Shown: piece by piece, positions 32,215 through 40,507 of the stretch | Position numbering within the stretch: the first letter of the stretch is position 1 | Layout of the letters: every line of letters starts with the position of its first letter | Source of the DNA: Bacillota bacterium | GTDB taxonomy: Bacteria; Bacillota; Sulfobacillia; Sulfobacillales; Sulfobacillaceae | Length of the DNA stretch: 41,224 bases | NCBI GenBank assembly: GCA_021798975.1 | Contig: JAJZBJ010000009.1 | Coordinates: 1-41,224, forward strand | Direction: 5' to 3' | The notes under the pieces: model-generated | What the model was told of the DNA's origin: nothing | Seen by the model: the letters and a program-made list of their open reading frames with translations, nothing else | Database searches by the model: none | Made by a program: the position numbers and the translations under genes

Positions 32215-33039
32215 ATGGCTAATATGGTTCTGTTTGGAGTCCTGTGGATTGTGATTTCGCTGCTCGGCGAGTGGGGAGTCACAGCTTGGATTAATTCTGC
32301 CCCTAACGGGACAGGACCATACTTTGGTTCGTTTTCGAACTTGGGCATTATCGGGGCCGGCGCCTTTGACTTCTTGCTGTGGGTCGCGGTGCCGATCTTT
32401 GTGTTCGTCGTACTGATGTTGGTCTTCGCCATGATTCGGTTCCGCGTCAAGAAGGGCGAAACGCCTGACGAGGCCAAGAACCAGAGCCGGGTGAACAAGA
32501 CTTTTATCGGTATCTGGGTGGTGGCCAGCATTCTGGTCAACATCTTGATTTGGCTGCACCCCAACGCCAGCGGTTTAGAGCAGGTGTTCGCGGCACAGAA
32601 AGTGACGGCCAAACAACATCCGCTGATTGTTGACGTGACCGCTCGTCAATGGGAATGGATTTTCAGCTATCCCCAATATGGGATCTCCCAAGCGGTGAAC
32701 TCGCAGGGTGACGACGTGCTCTACTTGCCGGTGAACCGTCCGGTTAAGTTTGTGCTCCAGTCGTTTGACCCGTTCCACACCTACGACTACCAAGTCGATG
32801 TGATTCACAGCTTCTGGATTCCCGGATTTGGCGTGAAGCAGGACGTGGTTCCGGGTGAGACCCGCACGCTGGTTCTCACACCGACTCAGATTACGTCCAC
32901 CGAAAAGAACCCCATGGTTCGTGTGCAGTGCGCCGAAGACTGCGGACCCGGTCACCCGTACATGGAGGCCAACGTCCACGTAGTGAGCGCCAGTGCGTTT
33001 GCTCAGTGGGCCAAGGCTCAAGCCGCGGGAGGGTCTTAA
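32215..33039 (+). CDS. coxB: Cytochrome c oxidase subunit II (CuA)
   Basis: A 274-residue protein. ATG 32215 follows GGAAGGAGG. Two N-terminal helices are followed by an external cupredoxin domain. The CuA site is complete: upstream His in DVIHSFWIPGFGVKQD, then VQCAEDCGPGHPYM with the two Cys, the bridging Glu, the His and the Met. This subunit accepts electrons from a soluble or membrane carrier and passes them to heme a. The preceding cupredoxin is the obvious candidate donor. The membrane part is longer than usual, with a helix at residue 3-20 before the two canonical ones. Confidence 0.95.
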   Translation: MANMVLFGVLWIVISLLGEWGVTAWINSAPNGTGPYFGSFSNLGIIGAGAFDFLLWVAVPIFVFVVLMLVFAMIRFRVKKGETPDEAKNQSRVNKTFIGIWVVASILVNILIWLHPNASGLEQVFAAQKVTAKQHPLIVDVTARQWEWIFSYPQYGISQAVNSQGDDVLYLPVNRPVKFVLQSFDPFHTYDYQVDVIHSFWIPGFGVKQDVVPGETRTLVLTPTQITSTEKNPMVRVQCAEDCGPGHPYMEANVHVVSASAFAQWAKAQAAGGS

Positions 33040-33087
33040 TCTGATGGCCGCTAAACACGAGTCGATAGGAAAGGGGTTGAAGTAAAG

Positions 33088-34965
33088 ATGGCGCAACGCG
33101 CTTCGGTAGAGGTTAAGACCTCCACTCCCGTCGCCCCTGACCGCCGCATGATGCCTCCGGTATTGCGCGCGCTGCTGTTCGCGGCGATCGGGTTTGTAGT
33201 TCTTGATGCTCTCACCGTTTTGCTGGACTACAGCCCGCAATCCCCGTATCTCAGTCAAACGGGAGCGGTAGCAGGCTGGTTCGGAGCCTTAGTGGGCTGG
33301 CTTCTCGGGATCGGCGGCTACGAGCATATCATTAAGCCGATGCTCGGTTTCGACGACCCGGGTTACAAGCAAGTCGGCTGGCGGCGCTTTTTCCAGTTGG
33401 CTGACGACCACAAGGTCATCGGCGTTCAATATCTGGTGTTCTCGACCGGTACGTTCTTGATTGCAGGTCTCGTGGCGATGGCTATGCGCTTCCAGCTTAT
33501 GTCCTGGCAGCCGACCATCTTCCAGTACCCGCAGAGCTACCTGAACGCGGTTGGTATCCACGGTACCCTGATGATGTTTACAGTGGCGACTGTGGCGATG
33601 TTCGGCGGACTCGGGAACTACATGGTGCCGCTCATGATTGGCGCCAAGGAAACCGTGTTCTCCAAGGCCTCTGGAATTGGCGTGTGGCTGGTTCCAGTCG
33701 GTGTGTTGACCGTGGCATTCAGTCCCTTGTTGGGGGCGTGGACGACCGGATGGCGTGGATACGAGCCGTTGGCCGCTTCGGACGGCGTCGGCATGTTGTA
33801 CTACTATCTGGGCGTTTTCGCGTTGACCCTGTCCTCGTTGATTGTGGCCCTCAACTTGGTGACGACCATTCTCTTCAAGCGCACCAAGGGTTTGACCTGG
33901 AATCGGCTGCCCCTCTTCGTGTGGGGTATTTTGACGGTCTCTTTGCTGACCGTTATCTGGTTCCCGGAAATTCAGACCACCTTCTTGCTGGCCTTGACCG
34001 ACAAGATGGCCATGTTGAACATGTTTAACGGCCTCGGTCATGCGCTGGGATTCTCGGAGTTCTTCTGGCTGTTCGGTCACCCCGAGGTGTACATCGTCGT
34101 GGTGCCGGCGTTGGCCATGTGGAACGAAATTATCCCGGTCTTTACCCGCAAGTCGTTGTTCGCGCGGCCGATGGCTGTGCTGGGCTTGGTGTTCGTGATG
34201 ATGCTGAGTGGTATGGTCTGGGCTCACCACATGTTCACCAACATGCGGTACAGTGAAATGCTGCCGTTTTCCTTCTTCACGGAGATGATCTCCATTCCCA
34301 CCGGGTTTGCATACTTGGCGGCCATCGGGACCATCTGGAACTCGCGCATGCGTTTGACAACCCCGATGTTGTTGGTCTTGATGAGTATGTTCAATTTCCT
34401 CATCGGTGGTTTGACTGGATTGTTCGTCGCGGACGTACCGGCTAACCTGCAGCTGCACAACACCTTCTTCGTGGTCGGACACTTCCACTTCACCATTATT
34501 GGTGGGATGGTGTTCAGCTGGATGGCTGCTATGTACTACTGGCTGCCGAAGTTCTCGGGCCGGACCTACAACGAGTTCTGGGGCAAGTTCGGGGCCATCT
34601 GGGTATTCGTGGCCTTCAACGCGACCTTCCTGAACTTCTTCATTCTGGGTCTGCACGGCATGAACCGGTGGGTCAGCGCATATCCGAAATACCTCCAGCC
34701 GGAAAACTTCTGGACCTCCATTGCGGCCTTCTTCCTCGGTGCGGGATTTGGCATCAACCTTATCCACATCGTTTGGGCGTGGGTCAAGGGACCCAAGGTT
34801 CAGGAAAACCCCTGGCAGGCCAAGACTCTGGAGTGGCAGACATCCTCGCCGCCGCCGCGTTACAACTTCGAGGAGCTTCCGGTTGTCGTCGCTGGGTTCT
34901 ACAACTACGGCGAGGGCGCTCCGGAACCCGTGATTGTTGCAAAGCAGGCCGGTACTCAAGCTTAA
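33088..34965 (+). CDS. coxA: Cytochrome c oxidase subunit I
   Basis: A 625-residue heme-copper oxidase core subunit, ATG 33088 after AAAGGGG. The heme and CuB ligands are present: H158 (GIHGTLMMF), H331 with the cross-linked Y335 (FGHPEVY), H380-H381 (WAHHMF), and H465 and H467 (VGHFHF). E333 of the A-type D channel is there, but the usual K-channel Lys of PTGIK is replaced (PTGFA, A408), and the D-channel entrance Asp is Glu (GAKE, E188) without the following Asn residues. It has an extra N-terminal helix before the standard core. It reduces O2 to water and pumps protons. Confidence 0.96.
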   Translation: MAQRASVEVKTSTPVAPDRRMMPPVLRALLFAAIGFVVLDALTVLLDYSPQSPYLSQTGAVAGWFGALVGWLLGIGGYEHIIKPMLGFDDPGYKQVGWRRFFQLADDHKVIGVQYLVFSTGTFLIAGLVAMAMRFQLMSWQPTIFQYPQSYLNAVGIHGTLMMFTVATVAMFGGLGNYMVPLMIGAKETVFSKASGIGVWLVPVGVLTVAFSPLLGAWTTGWRGYEPLAASDGVGMLYYYLGVFALTLSSLIVALNLVTTILFKRTKGLTWNRLPLFVWGILTVSLLTVIWFPEIQTTFLLALTDKMAMLNMFNGLGHALGFSEFFWLFGHPEVYIVVVPALAMWNEIIPVFTRKSLFARPMAVLGLVFVMMLSGMVWAHHMFTNMRYSEMLPFSFFTEMISIPTGFAYLAAIGTIWNSRMRLTTPMLLVLMSMFNFLIGGLTGLFVADVPANLQLHNTFFVVGHFHFTIIGGMVFSWMAAMYYWLPKFSGRTYNEFWGKFGAIWVFVAFNATFLNFFILGLHGMNRWVSAYPKYLQPENFWTSIAAFFLGAGFGINLIHIVWAWVKGPKVQENPWQAKTLEWQTSSPPPRYNFEELPVVVAGFYNYGEGAPEPVIVAKQAGTQA

Positions 34966-34996
34966 CCAACCGTAGGCGGAAGGAGGAAAGACTGTC

Positions 34997-35557
34997 ATGG
35001 CGATACAAAAGACTCGCGGCGAAATGGAAGACATGCGTGCCATTCGCACAGGTTTCGGGATATTTCTCGCCAGCCTCAGTGTGATGTTGGTCACCTTGGT
35101 TGCCGCGCGTTACCTGACAGCCGGATCGACGGTGGGTCCGTACAGCCAATGGCTGGGCGCGATTACCACGCTGTTCATGCTGATTAGCGGCTTCGCCGCC
35201 CGGTCGGCGCGAACGGCCATCGTTCGCGGCAACAATCAGGCGATGCAGAGTCGTCTCGGTCTCGGATTCTGGTTCGGCGTTCTGACGGTAGCAGCGGTTC
35301 TTCTGCAGTGGATACTGCTGAACAACCAAGGTGTTCCAGTCACACTGCCTGCCGCAGAGGTGTACTATGTACTTACGGGAATATGGATGCTTCTTGCCGT
35401 GGTCTCGGGATTTGTACTGTACGCTTCGAAGGCGCGTGGACGCCGTATTGGCGGATACACCGTGGATAACCACTGGGATGTAGACGCAGCCACGTATTTC
35501 TGGACTTGGACAGCGATGGGCTGGATTGTCCTCTACATCGTGCTGTACTTCATTTGA
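34997..35557 (+). CDS. coxC: Cytochrome c oxidase subunit III-like protein
   Basis: A 186-residue protein; ATG 34997 lies 9 nt after AGGAGGA. Five helices match the core of subunit III, and the end, TYFWTWTAMGWIVLYIVLYF, resembles its last helix, where YWHFVD is usual. It is shorter than the classical seven-helix subunit III. It supports stable proton pumping by subunit I and sits directly downstream of coxA. Confidence 0.85.
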   Translation: MAIQKTRGEMEDMRAIRTGFGIFLASLSVMLVTLVAARYLTAGSTVGPYSQWLGAITTLFMLISGFAARSARTAIVRGNNQAMQSRLGLGFWFGVLTVAAVLLQWILLNNQGVPVTLPAAEVYYVLTGIWMLLAVVSGFVLYASKARGRRIGGYTVDNHWDVDAATYFWTWTAMGWIVLYIVLYFI

Positions 35558-35589
35558 GTCTGGCGTGACTAGGGAAAGGAGGAAATGAA

Positions 35590-35820
35590 ATGGGATTTTT
35601 TCCCCATTTTCCGTTTTTCATTCCGCACAGCCCCGGCATGCCGCACTGGTGGGATATCTTCTGGTGGTGCTTCCAGTTGGTCGTGATGGGTGGCGTGTTG
35701 TTGGGTTTGCGGAGCATCGCTTTGCGCGTTGACCGCGAACGCGACGCCGAAAGCTTCGGCACGCGCGCAGCACGTCCGGAGGCGCCGATTCCGCCGGATG
35801 GACCGGGGATCCCGGGATAA
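35590..35820 (+). CDS. Small oxidase-associated membrane protein (subunit IV position)
   Basis: A 76-residue protein. ATG 35590 follows AAAGGAGG. Aromatic-rich N-terminus (FFPHFPFFIPHSPGMPHWW), one membrane helix (about 20-43), and a charged, Pro-rich tail. It occupies the place of oxidase subunit IV but shows no recognisable motif of that family. Role is inferred from position in the cox operon. Confidence 0.65.
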   Translation: MGFFPHFPFFIPHSPGMPHWWDIFWWCFQLVVMGGVLLGLRSIALRVDRERDAESFGTRAARPEAPIPPDGPGIPG

Positions 35821-35828
35821 AGTGGGTG

Positions 35829-35859
35829 CCAACGGTGGGGCCTGGGGTCTCACCGTTGG
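35829..35859 (+). terminator. Hairpin between cox genes and ctaB
   Basis: CCAACGGTG (35829-35837) pairs with CACCGTTGG (35851-35859). The following sequence is GCTTGCTCGC, not a U-run, so it may be an mRNA-stability or partial termination element. Confidence 0.45.
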
Positions 35860-35910
35860 GCTTGCTCGCTTGTAGAATTATTTTAAATTGGACAAGGTGT
35901 GTGTCAGCCC

Positions 35911-36777
35911 ATGATGAAACGGGTTAACGAGACAATACGTGCGTACACAGAGCTCATGAAGCCCGGCATTGTGCTGTGGCTTCTGATTACGGCGTATTGT
36001 GCGATGGTTGTGGCCCATCACGGACTACCGCCGATCGGGCAAACAATCTTTACCCTGGTCGGGCTGGGACTGTCTGCCGGTGGCGCCCATGCGGTCAACA
36101 TGTGGTATGACCGAGACATCGACCAAATTATGAAGCGGACTCGGCGACGTCCAATCGTGACCGGCCGCGTACGGCCTCAAGATGCTCTCATTTTCGGTAT
36201 TGCCTGCGGCGTGGTGGCGTTCCTAGGAATGGGCCTTCTGGTTAACTGGCTGGCCGCAGCATCATCTTTGGCTGGATATTTATTCTATGTGTTTGTCTAC
36301 ACCATCTGGCTGAAGCGCCGTTCGGCTCAAAACATTGTCATCGGCGGAGCCGCGGGCGCGTTCCCGCCCATTGTGGGCTGGGCTGGCGCGACGGGCCACT
36401 TGGGCATTGCCCCGGGATTGATGTTTCTCTTAATCTTTATGTGGACTCCACCGCATTTTTGGGCACTGGCGCTGTACAAGCAGGATGACTACCGCAACGC
36501 CAAGATTCCCATGATGCCGATTGTCCGTGGGGCGTCGACGACCAAGGTGCAAAGTTTGGTGTATGCCGTGTTGTCGGTGGCGGTGTCGGTGATGCTGTAT
36601 TTGACCCATACGGTCAGCCAGGTGTACTTGGTAGCCGCGCTGGTGCTGGGCGTGACATTCGTCATGTACAACATTCAGCTCTTGCGGGAACCGGCGGATG
36701 AACTGCGTTGGGCCAAGCGGACGTTCCGGTTTTCCCTGATTTATATCGCAGCACTGTTTGTGGCGATGGTTGTTTGA
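35911..36777 (+). CDS. ctaB: Heme O synthase (protoheme IX farnesyltransferase)
   Basis: A 288-residue UbiA-type prenyltransferase. ATG 35911 is used; GTG 35899 and ATG 35914 are alternatives, and ribosome binding sites are weak. The first Asp-rich motif is NMWYDRDIDQIMKRT, the second region YKQDDYRNAKIPMMP, with IGGAAGAFPPIVGWAGATG between. It adds farnesyl to heme B, the first step to heme A or O used by the oxidase upstream. A TAGAAT at 35873-35878 may serve as its own promoter. A strong terminator follows. Confidence 0.95.
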   Translation: MMKRVNETIRAYTELMKPGIVLWLLITAYCAMVVAHHGLPPIGQTIFTLVGLGLSAGGAHAVNMWYDRDIDQIMKRTRRRPIVTGRVRPQDALIFGIACGVVAFLGMGLLVNWLAAASSLAGYLFYVFVYTIWLKRRSAQNIVIGGAAGAFPPIVGWAGATGHLGIAPGLMFLLIFMWTPPHFWALALYKQDDYRNAKIPMMPIVRGASTTKVQSLVYAVLSVAVSVMLYLTHTVSQVYLVAALVLGVTFVMYNIQLLREPADELRWAKRTFRFSLIYIAALFVAMVV

Positions 36778-36790
36778 CCACATTCCGTCC

Positions 36791-36822
36791 GGGCTCTATG
36801 GTATCCATAGAGCCCTTTTTTT
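36791..36822 (+). terminator. Rho-independent terminator after ctaB
   Basis: GGGCTCTATGG (36791-36801) pairs perfectly with CCATAGAGCCC (36805-36815), with a 3 nt loop, followed by seven T. It is 14 bp after the ctaB stop. Confidence 0.97.
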
Positions 36823-36854
36823 GTGGGCCGGGAGACGTCCAAGGAGGATAAACC

Positions 36855-37099
36855 ATGGCCCATGAGCGGTTTTTGGGGAATTTGACGCGCAGCCCGGAAG
36901 AGGACCCGACCGGGAGACGGTGGCTTTTGTGATGGCAGCTGGTCCCTCGTCTTGGAAAAAAGAGGAGGTGGTGCTGTTCTCGACAGAAGGGGTGCGCACG
37001 GGATTGGCGGCGGCGGTGGATGGTGTCGAAGAAGCCAACTTCACCGCGGGGAGCGCCATCGAGCGGGTCTGTGAAGCGGGCGTCAGCGTTTCCTTCTAG
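36855..37099 (+). pseudogene. Frameshifted and truncated DsrE-family gene
   Basis: AAGGAGG (36841-36847) and ATG 36855 begin MAHERFLGNLTRSPEEDP, then the frame hits TGA 36930. One base lost near 36906-36908 would restore DRETVAFVMAAG, and the shifted frame continues with EEVVLFSTEGVRTGLAAAVD to TAG 37097. Together these follow the DsrE/DsrF-like pattern (NLT..DDPDRATVAF.....VVVFLSTEGV). The end stops just where the family has its conserved Cys region, so that Cys is also missing. DsrE-type proteins handle sulfur transfer; this copy cannot work as read. Its stop overlaps the next gene's stop in a CTAG. Confidence 0.65.
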
Positions 37100-37839
37100 A
37101 GCGCGTTGAAGTATTGCACAAGCGCGTGGGATTGACTGGACGACACGGGACTTCCCGGAGGCATGCGCGAGGCGATGAATTGCTGCATATTGGCGGCCCC
37201 CATCGACGAGACCAGAGAATGGGTGAAGGGCGGGGTCGGTCCGTGGCACCGGGTGCAGGTGGTGGTATAGATTTGTTTGCCCTGCGCGACGGCCGCTGTG
37301 GTGGAAGACGGAGTACGCGTGGTGGTCGTGCCGGAGGCCGGGGGACGCGCGCTCTGCACCGCAGTGGGAGGCAGGGCTGCCACGCCCAGACCGTGGTCGT
37401 ACACCATGCTACCTCCCAGGATACCGGTGGTGGAAATCATGATCAATCCGAGAATATAGGCCGCGCTGGCATAATACCAAGGTTTTAGGGTGTCGCCAGG
37501 CCCGGCCGCGCTTAGATCACCGCTCTTTGTCCACGCGCGGTGGGCGCGCATGCGCAAGGCCACGATCGCGGCAATCACCAGGCCGGTGATAATGCCGTCG
37601 CGCCGGTGGGCACGCAGCAGCGGCCGCACACTGGGTGTGACCAATAGGTGACCGGCCGCGTAGAGTCCGGCCAGAATGGCAAAAAATACTGCGATAAGCG
37701 TCAGCCAGAGTAGGACCAGACCCGCCCGTTCAAAAAACCGGTCACGCCGCCAGACGGCAATGGCGTCAAGGAGAAACGCCGTAAACAGGAGGGCGATGGG
37801 AAAGTGCACCAGCATGGGATGTACGGTGGGTGGAATCAT
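37096..37839 (-). CDS. DUF2231 membrane domain fused to cytochrome c domain
   Basis: A 247-residue protein. ATG 37839 has AAGGGGGA just upstream; the longer frame start at 37857 does not. The N-terminal part, with HPMLVHFPIALLFTAFLLD and about four helices, is DUF2231. A Ser/Thr/Pro linker leads to a C-terminal c-type cytochrome domain with one heme site CTRCHG and a likely Met ligand (SRMPPGSP). It is probably a membrane-anchored electron carrier outside the cell. The first-domain His residues could bind a second heme. Role in electron transfer is inferred. Confidence 0.8.
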   Translation of the reverse strand: MIPPTVHPMLVHFPIALLFTAFLLDAIAVWRRDRFFERAGLVLLWLTLIAVFFAILAGLYAAGHLLVTPSVRPLLRAHRRDGIITGLVIAAIVALRMRAHRAWTKSGDLSAAGPGDTLKPWYYASAAYILGLIMISTTGILGGSMVYDHGLGVAALPPTAVQSARPPASGTTTTRTPSSTTAAVAQGKQIYTTTCTRCHGPTPPFTHSLVSSMGAANMQQFIASRMPPGSPVSSSQSHALVQYFNAL

Positions 37840-37893
37840 GGAGTCCCCCTTAGTCATGCCGGGAGGCGCCGCACCCCCCGGCTCGTGTTGATA

Positions 37894-38010
37894 TTACGAC
37901 CCGCAGCCGCAGTCGTTGCAGGCGCATTGTCCGGCGCAAGAGCAGGTGTCGGCGCAGTGCCCTTGAGCGCAACTAGCGCAGCAGCATTGCCCAACCACAG
38001 AGTTTTCCAT
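37894..38010 (-). CDS. Cys-rich metallothionein-like peptide (38 aa)
   Basis: A small gene not extending beyond 38 codons. ATG 38010 is 8 nt after a perfect AAGGAGG. The peptide has 11 Cys and one His in 38 residues (Cys at 9, 10, 11, 14, 19, 23, 25, 29, 31, 34, 36) in C-x-C and C-x2-C steps such as CSCAGQCACNDCGCG. It has no signal peptide. The composition fits a cytoplasmic metal-binding peptide like a metallothionein, perhaps for copper, zinc or cadmium. No known bacterial metallothionein family is recognised. The upstream neighbour on the same strand is the GH31 gene. Confidence 0.7.
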   Translation of the reverse strand: MENSVVGQCCCASCAQGHCADTCSCAGQCACNDCGCGS

Positions 38011-38116
38011 AAGATAAACCTCCTTCCAGCATTCAGGGTGTAGCGTGTCGGTTATGGAAGAAACTTATGCGGGCAAAGCCTGCCTCCTGATAGCAATGTT
38101 ACGGAGTCTGTTGCGG

Positions 38117-40465
38117 TTAGCGGTCGAGTCGGCGCAAGGTCACGCGCAGGTCGTGCAGACCGGACCAGGAGAGGCGCACACCCGAGGCCGCCACGGAGCT
38201 GCGGGCGGGGATGCGGAAGGCGGACCCCGGCCGGGCCAGCCAGGGCGCGTGGTCGGTGAAGCGCGGGATTTCGGTGGCAGAGGCCGGGGACGTGTCTCCG
38301 TCGTCACCCGGTGCAATCGCGAGCGTTCCGCCCGGCAGGATGAGATGCTGGGCCTCAATAGGCCCGAAAGCGAGCAGACTGATGCTGTCGCGGGCGGCGC
38401 GCTGCCCATCGGGAGAGGCCACCGTTTCCAAGAACCCTAACGGTGCGCCCTCCGAAGCCCACCCCTCGTGGCATGGGACTACGGCGCCCCGGCGAATCAA
38501 GAGCGGCACTTCGCCCAGCGGGGCGCGGACGCGAATGGTGGACGGGCCCTGCCAGTGTTGATCGCTCCACCAGTCGTGCCAGACGCCGGGAGGCAGGGCG
38601 ATCCGGGTGGTGCGCGTGCCGCGGTTGGTCACCGGCGACGCCAACAGCTTGTCACCCAGTAGAAACACCGTATTCAGTCGCTCGAAACCGTACTCGGGGT
38701 ATTGCAGCCATAGGGGCCGGAGGAGCGGCATGCCGCATTCTTGCGATTCAGCGGCTAAGTGGTGGAAATAGGGCAAGAGCAGCATGTGCAAACGGGCAAA
38801 GCGGGCGAACACCTGTTCTGTTTCTAAATCCCGGGTCCAGTGCCAATTGCGAGGCCGGGCCGTACCATGGTGGGTGCGCATGAGGGGGAGGAGGGACGCT
38901 AGGGCTGTCCAGCGCAGATACAGCTCCCGGGACGACGGGCGCGTCAAACCCAATGTCATGTAGCCGGCGATATCGGTTCCCCAGATGACATTCCCCATGA
39001 GACCCGCGGAGAGCGCTTGGGGAATGACCGTGGCCAGTCCGTCGGCGGCGTCCCAATCGGTATCATTGTCTCCACCCCACATGGCCGGGGCCCAGGCGGG
39101 GGTCTCAAGGCCCGCGGAACGCACAAAGAACGTATAATCGCCGTCGGGGCGCTGCCGGTCCCAGAATTCGCGGTTCACGGACTGCCACAGCACCGGGTAG
39201 CGGTTGTGCGATGTCCAACCGGTGGTCCCATCTGCCAAGCGGCTCTCAGGCGGCAGGTATTCGCCGAAGTCCGCCATCCAGCCGTCGAATCCGGCCTGAG
39301 CCAGTGGCGCAAAGATCCGTTCTTGAACCCACTGGCGTGTTGCGGGGCGGCTTAGGTCGAGTTCCCCGTGGTGTCGCCCTAAAATATTGATATCGACCGG
39401 GGTTCCTGCGTCATCGCGCACCAAGTGACCCCGCGCCTCTGCCTCGTCGTATAACGGCGTGTCCACGGCCACCTCCGGGCATAGATAACCGAGCAGCTTG
39501 TATCCTTGCTGGTGCAGGTGGTCGGCCATCTGGTCAATCTGAGGATAGAGCTGGGGACTGACCTGGTGGGACAGGGGGCGCATCCAAAATCGGCGGTTAT
39601 CTTGCCAGGAGCCCATCCAGTCTTCGACCCACATCGCGCTGGCGGGGATATGGCGGCGTCGGGCTCGGTCGGCCAAGCCGAGCACCTCATCTTCGCCTTG
39701 AACGGCATCCAGCCAGGGTGCAAACACCCACAGCGGCGGGATGGCCGGACCGCCCAACAGCTGGCGGCGGCGAGCCAGCACGTGGACGAGACTGGGGCCT
39801 GCCAAGAGGTGCAGGGTAAAGCGGTCATTCCACACGCGCATGGAGCGCCGAGCGCCCTGGAGCGACCAATCGACGCGCTCCGTGTTGTCGAGCCAGGCTG
39901 CATAACCCAAAGAGCTCAGCCAGGCCGGAGCGGGTGAATAGGTGGTGCGATATCCGCGGGGCAGCGGGACCCGGCCGGTCCATCGGAACCATGGCGACAA
40001 GGGACCCAAGCCCACGGGCCCTTCTTCCGTCCAAGTCGTCCAGCGGCCGGGGCGCGCCTCGGGGCCATCATTGTAGGTACCCCATCCATACAGGACTTCC
40101 GGCGCCGGGGCGAACCAACGGAACCCGACACGGTCTGCCCGGTCAGCTTCAAAGGACAAAATCAGGTGGTCAGGCGCGGGCTGCTCGATGGAAAGCCGGG
40201 CGCGCCGTATCCGGTCTTGGTCCACAAGAGTCCAGAGGCCGGGCTCGGAGGGCATGAAGCGATGTCCCTTGGACACTCGACGGCCGTGTTCGGTATAGAA
40301 GTCCCAAGCAATAAAGTGGCGCCGAGAGACGCGCTCAACGGTTTCGAGAAGCCAGTGTTGTACATCGATGGCCATGAGCGGCCGGTTCTGGTTACGGATG
40401 ACCAGACGACTGCGGGCGTCGATGGTAACATGAAGCGGAGAGGCTGGTGCGCCGATTATATCCAT
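38117..40465 (-). CDS. GH31 glycosidase, probable sulfoquinovosidase
   Basis: A 782-residue GH31 enzyme. The nucleophile is D399 in GWMADFGEYLP, and the acid/base is D466 in WGGDNDTDWD, 67 residues apart as in E. coli YihQ. Residues that hold the sulfonate in sulfoquinovosidases (QQRWY or KERWY) are matched by Q256 (AVQGED), E281 (WVEDW), R291 and W294 (RRFW) and Y502 (AGYMT). The spacing from D466 to Y502 is 36, equal to YihQ as I recall it. So it probably releases sulfoquinovose from plant or algal sulfolipid glycosides. No sulfoglycolysis genes are in the window. The start ATG has only a weak ribosome site. Confidence 0.8.
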   Translation of the reverse strand: MDIIGAPASPLHVTIDARSRLVIRNQNRPLMAIDVQHWLLETVERVSRRHFIAWDFYTEHGRRVSKGHRFMPSEPGLWTLVDQDRIRRARLSIEQPAPDHLILSFEADRADRVGFRWFAPAPEVLYGWGTYNDGPEARPGRWTTWTEEGPVGLGPLSPWFRWTGRVPLPRGYRTTYSPAPAWLSSLGYAAWLDNTERVDWSLQGARRSMRVWNDRFTLHLLAGPSLVHVLARRRQLLGGPAIPPLWVFAPWLDAVQGEDEVLGLADRARRRHIPASAMWVEDWMGSWQDNRRFWMRPLSHQVSPQLYPQIDQMADHLHQQGYKLLGYLCPEVAVDTPLYDEAEARGHLVRDDAGTPVDINILGRHHGELDLSRPATRQWVQERIFAPLAQAGFDGWMADFGEYLPPESRLADGTTGWTSHNRYPVLWQSVNREFWDRQRPDGDYTFFVRSAGLETPAWAPAMWGGDNDTDWDAADGLATVIPQALSAGLMGNVIWGTDIAGYMTLGLTRPSSRELYLRWTALASLLPLMRTHHGTARPRNWHWTRDLETEQVFARFARLHMLLLPYFHHLAAESQECGMPLLRPLWLQYPEYGFERLNTVFLLGDKLLASPVTNRGTRTTRIALPPGVWHDWWSDQHWQGPSTIRVRAPLGEVPLLIRRGAVVPCHEGWASEGAPLGFLETVASPDGQRAARDSISLLAFGPIEAQHLILPGGTLAIAPGDDGDTSPASATEIPRFTDHAPWLARPGSAFRIPARSSVAASGVRLSWSGLHDLRVTLRRLDR

Positions 40466-40507
40466 AGGACCACCATATCACGCGGACTAAGGGCAGGGAA
40501 ACAGGGG

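Noticed and set aside
33289-35094. 601-codon open frame on the minus strand opposite coxA
   Set aside because: It mirrors the codon bias of coxA, has no ribosome site or family motif, and covers a firmly assigned gene.
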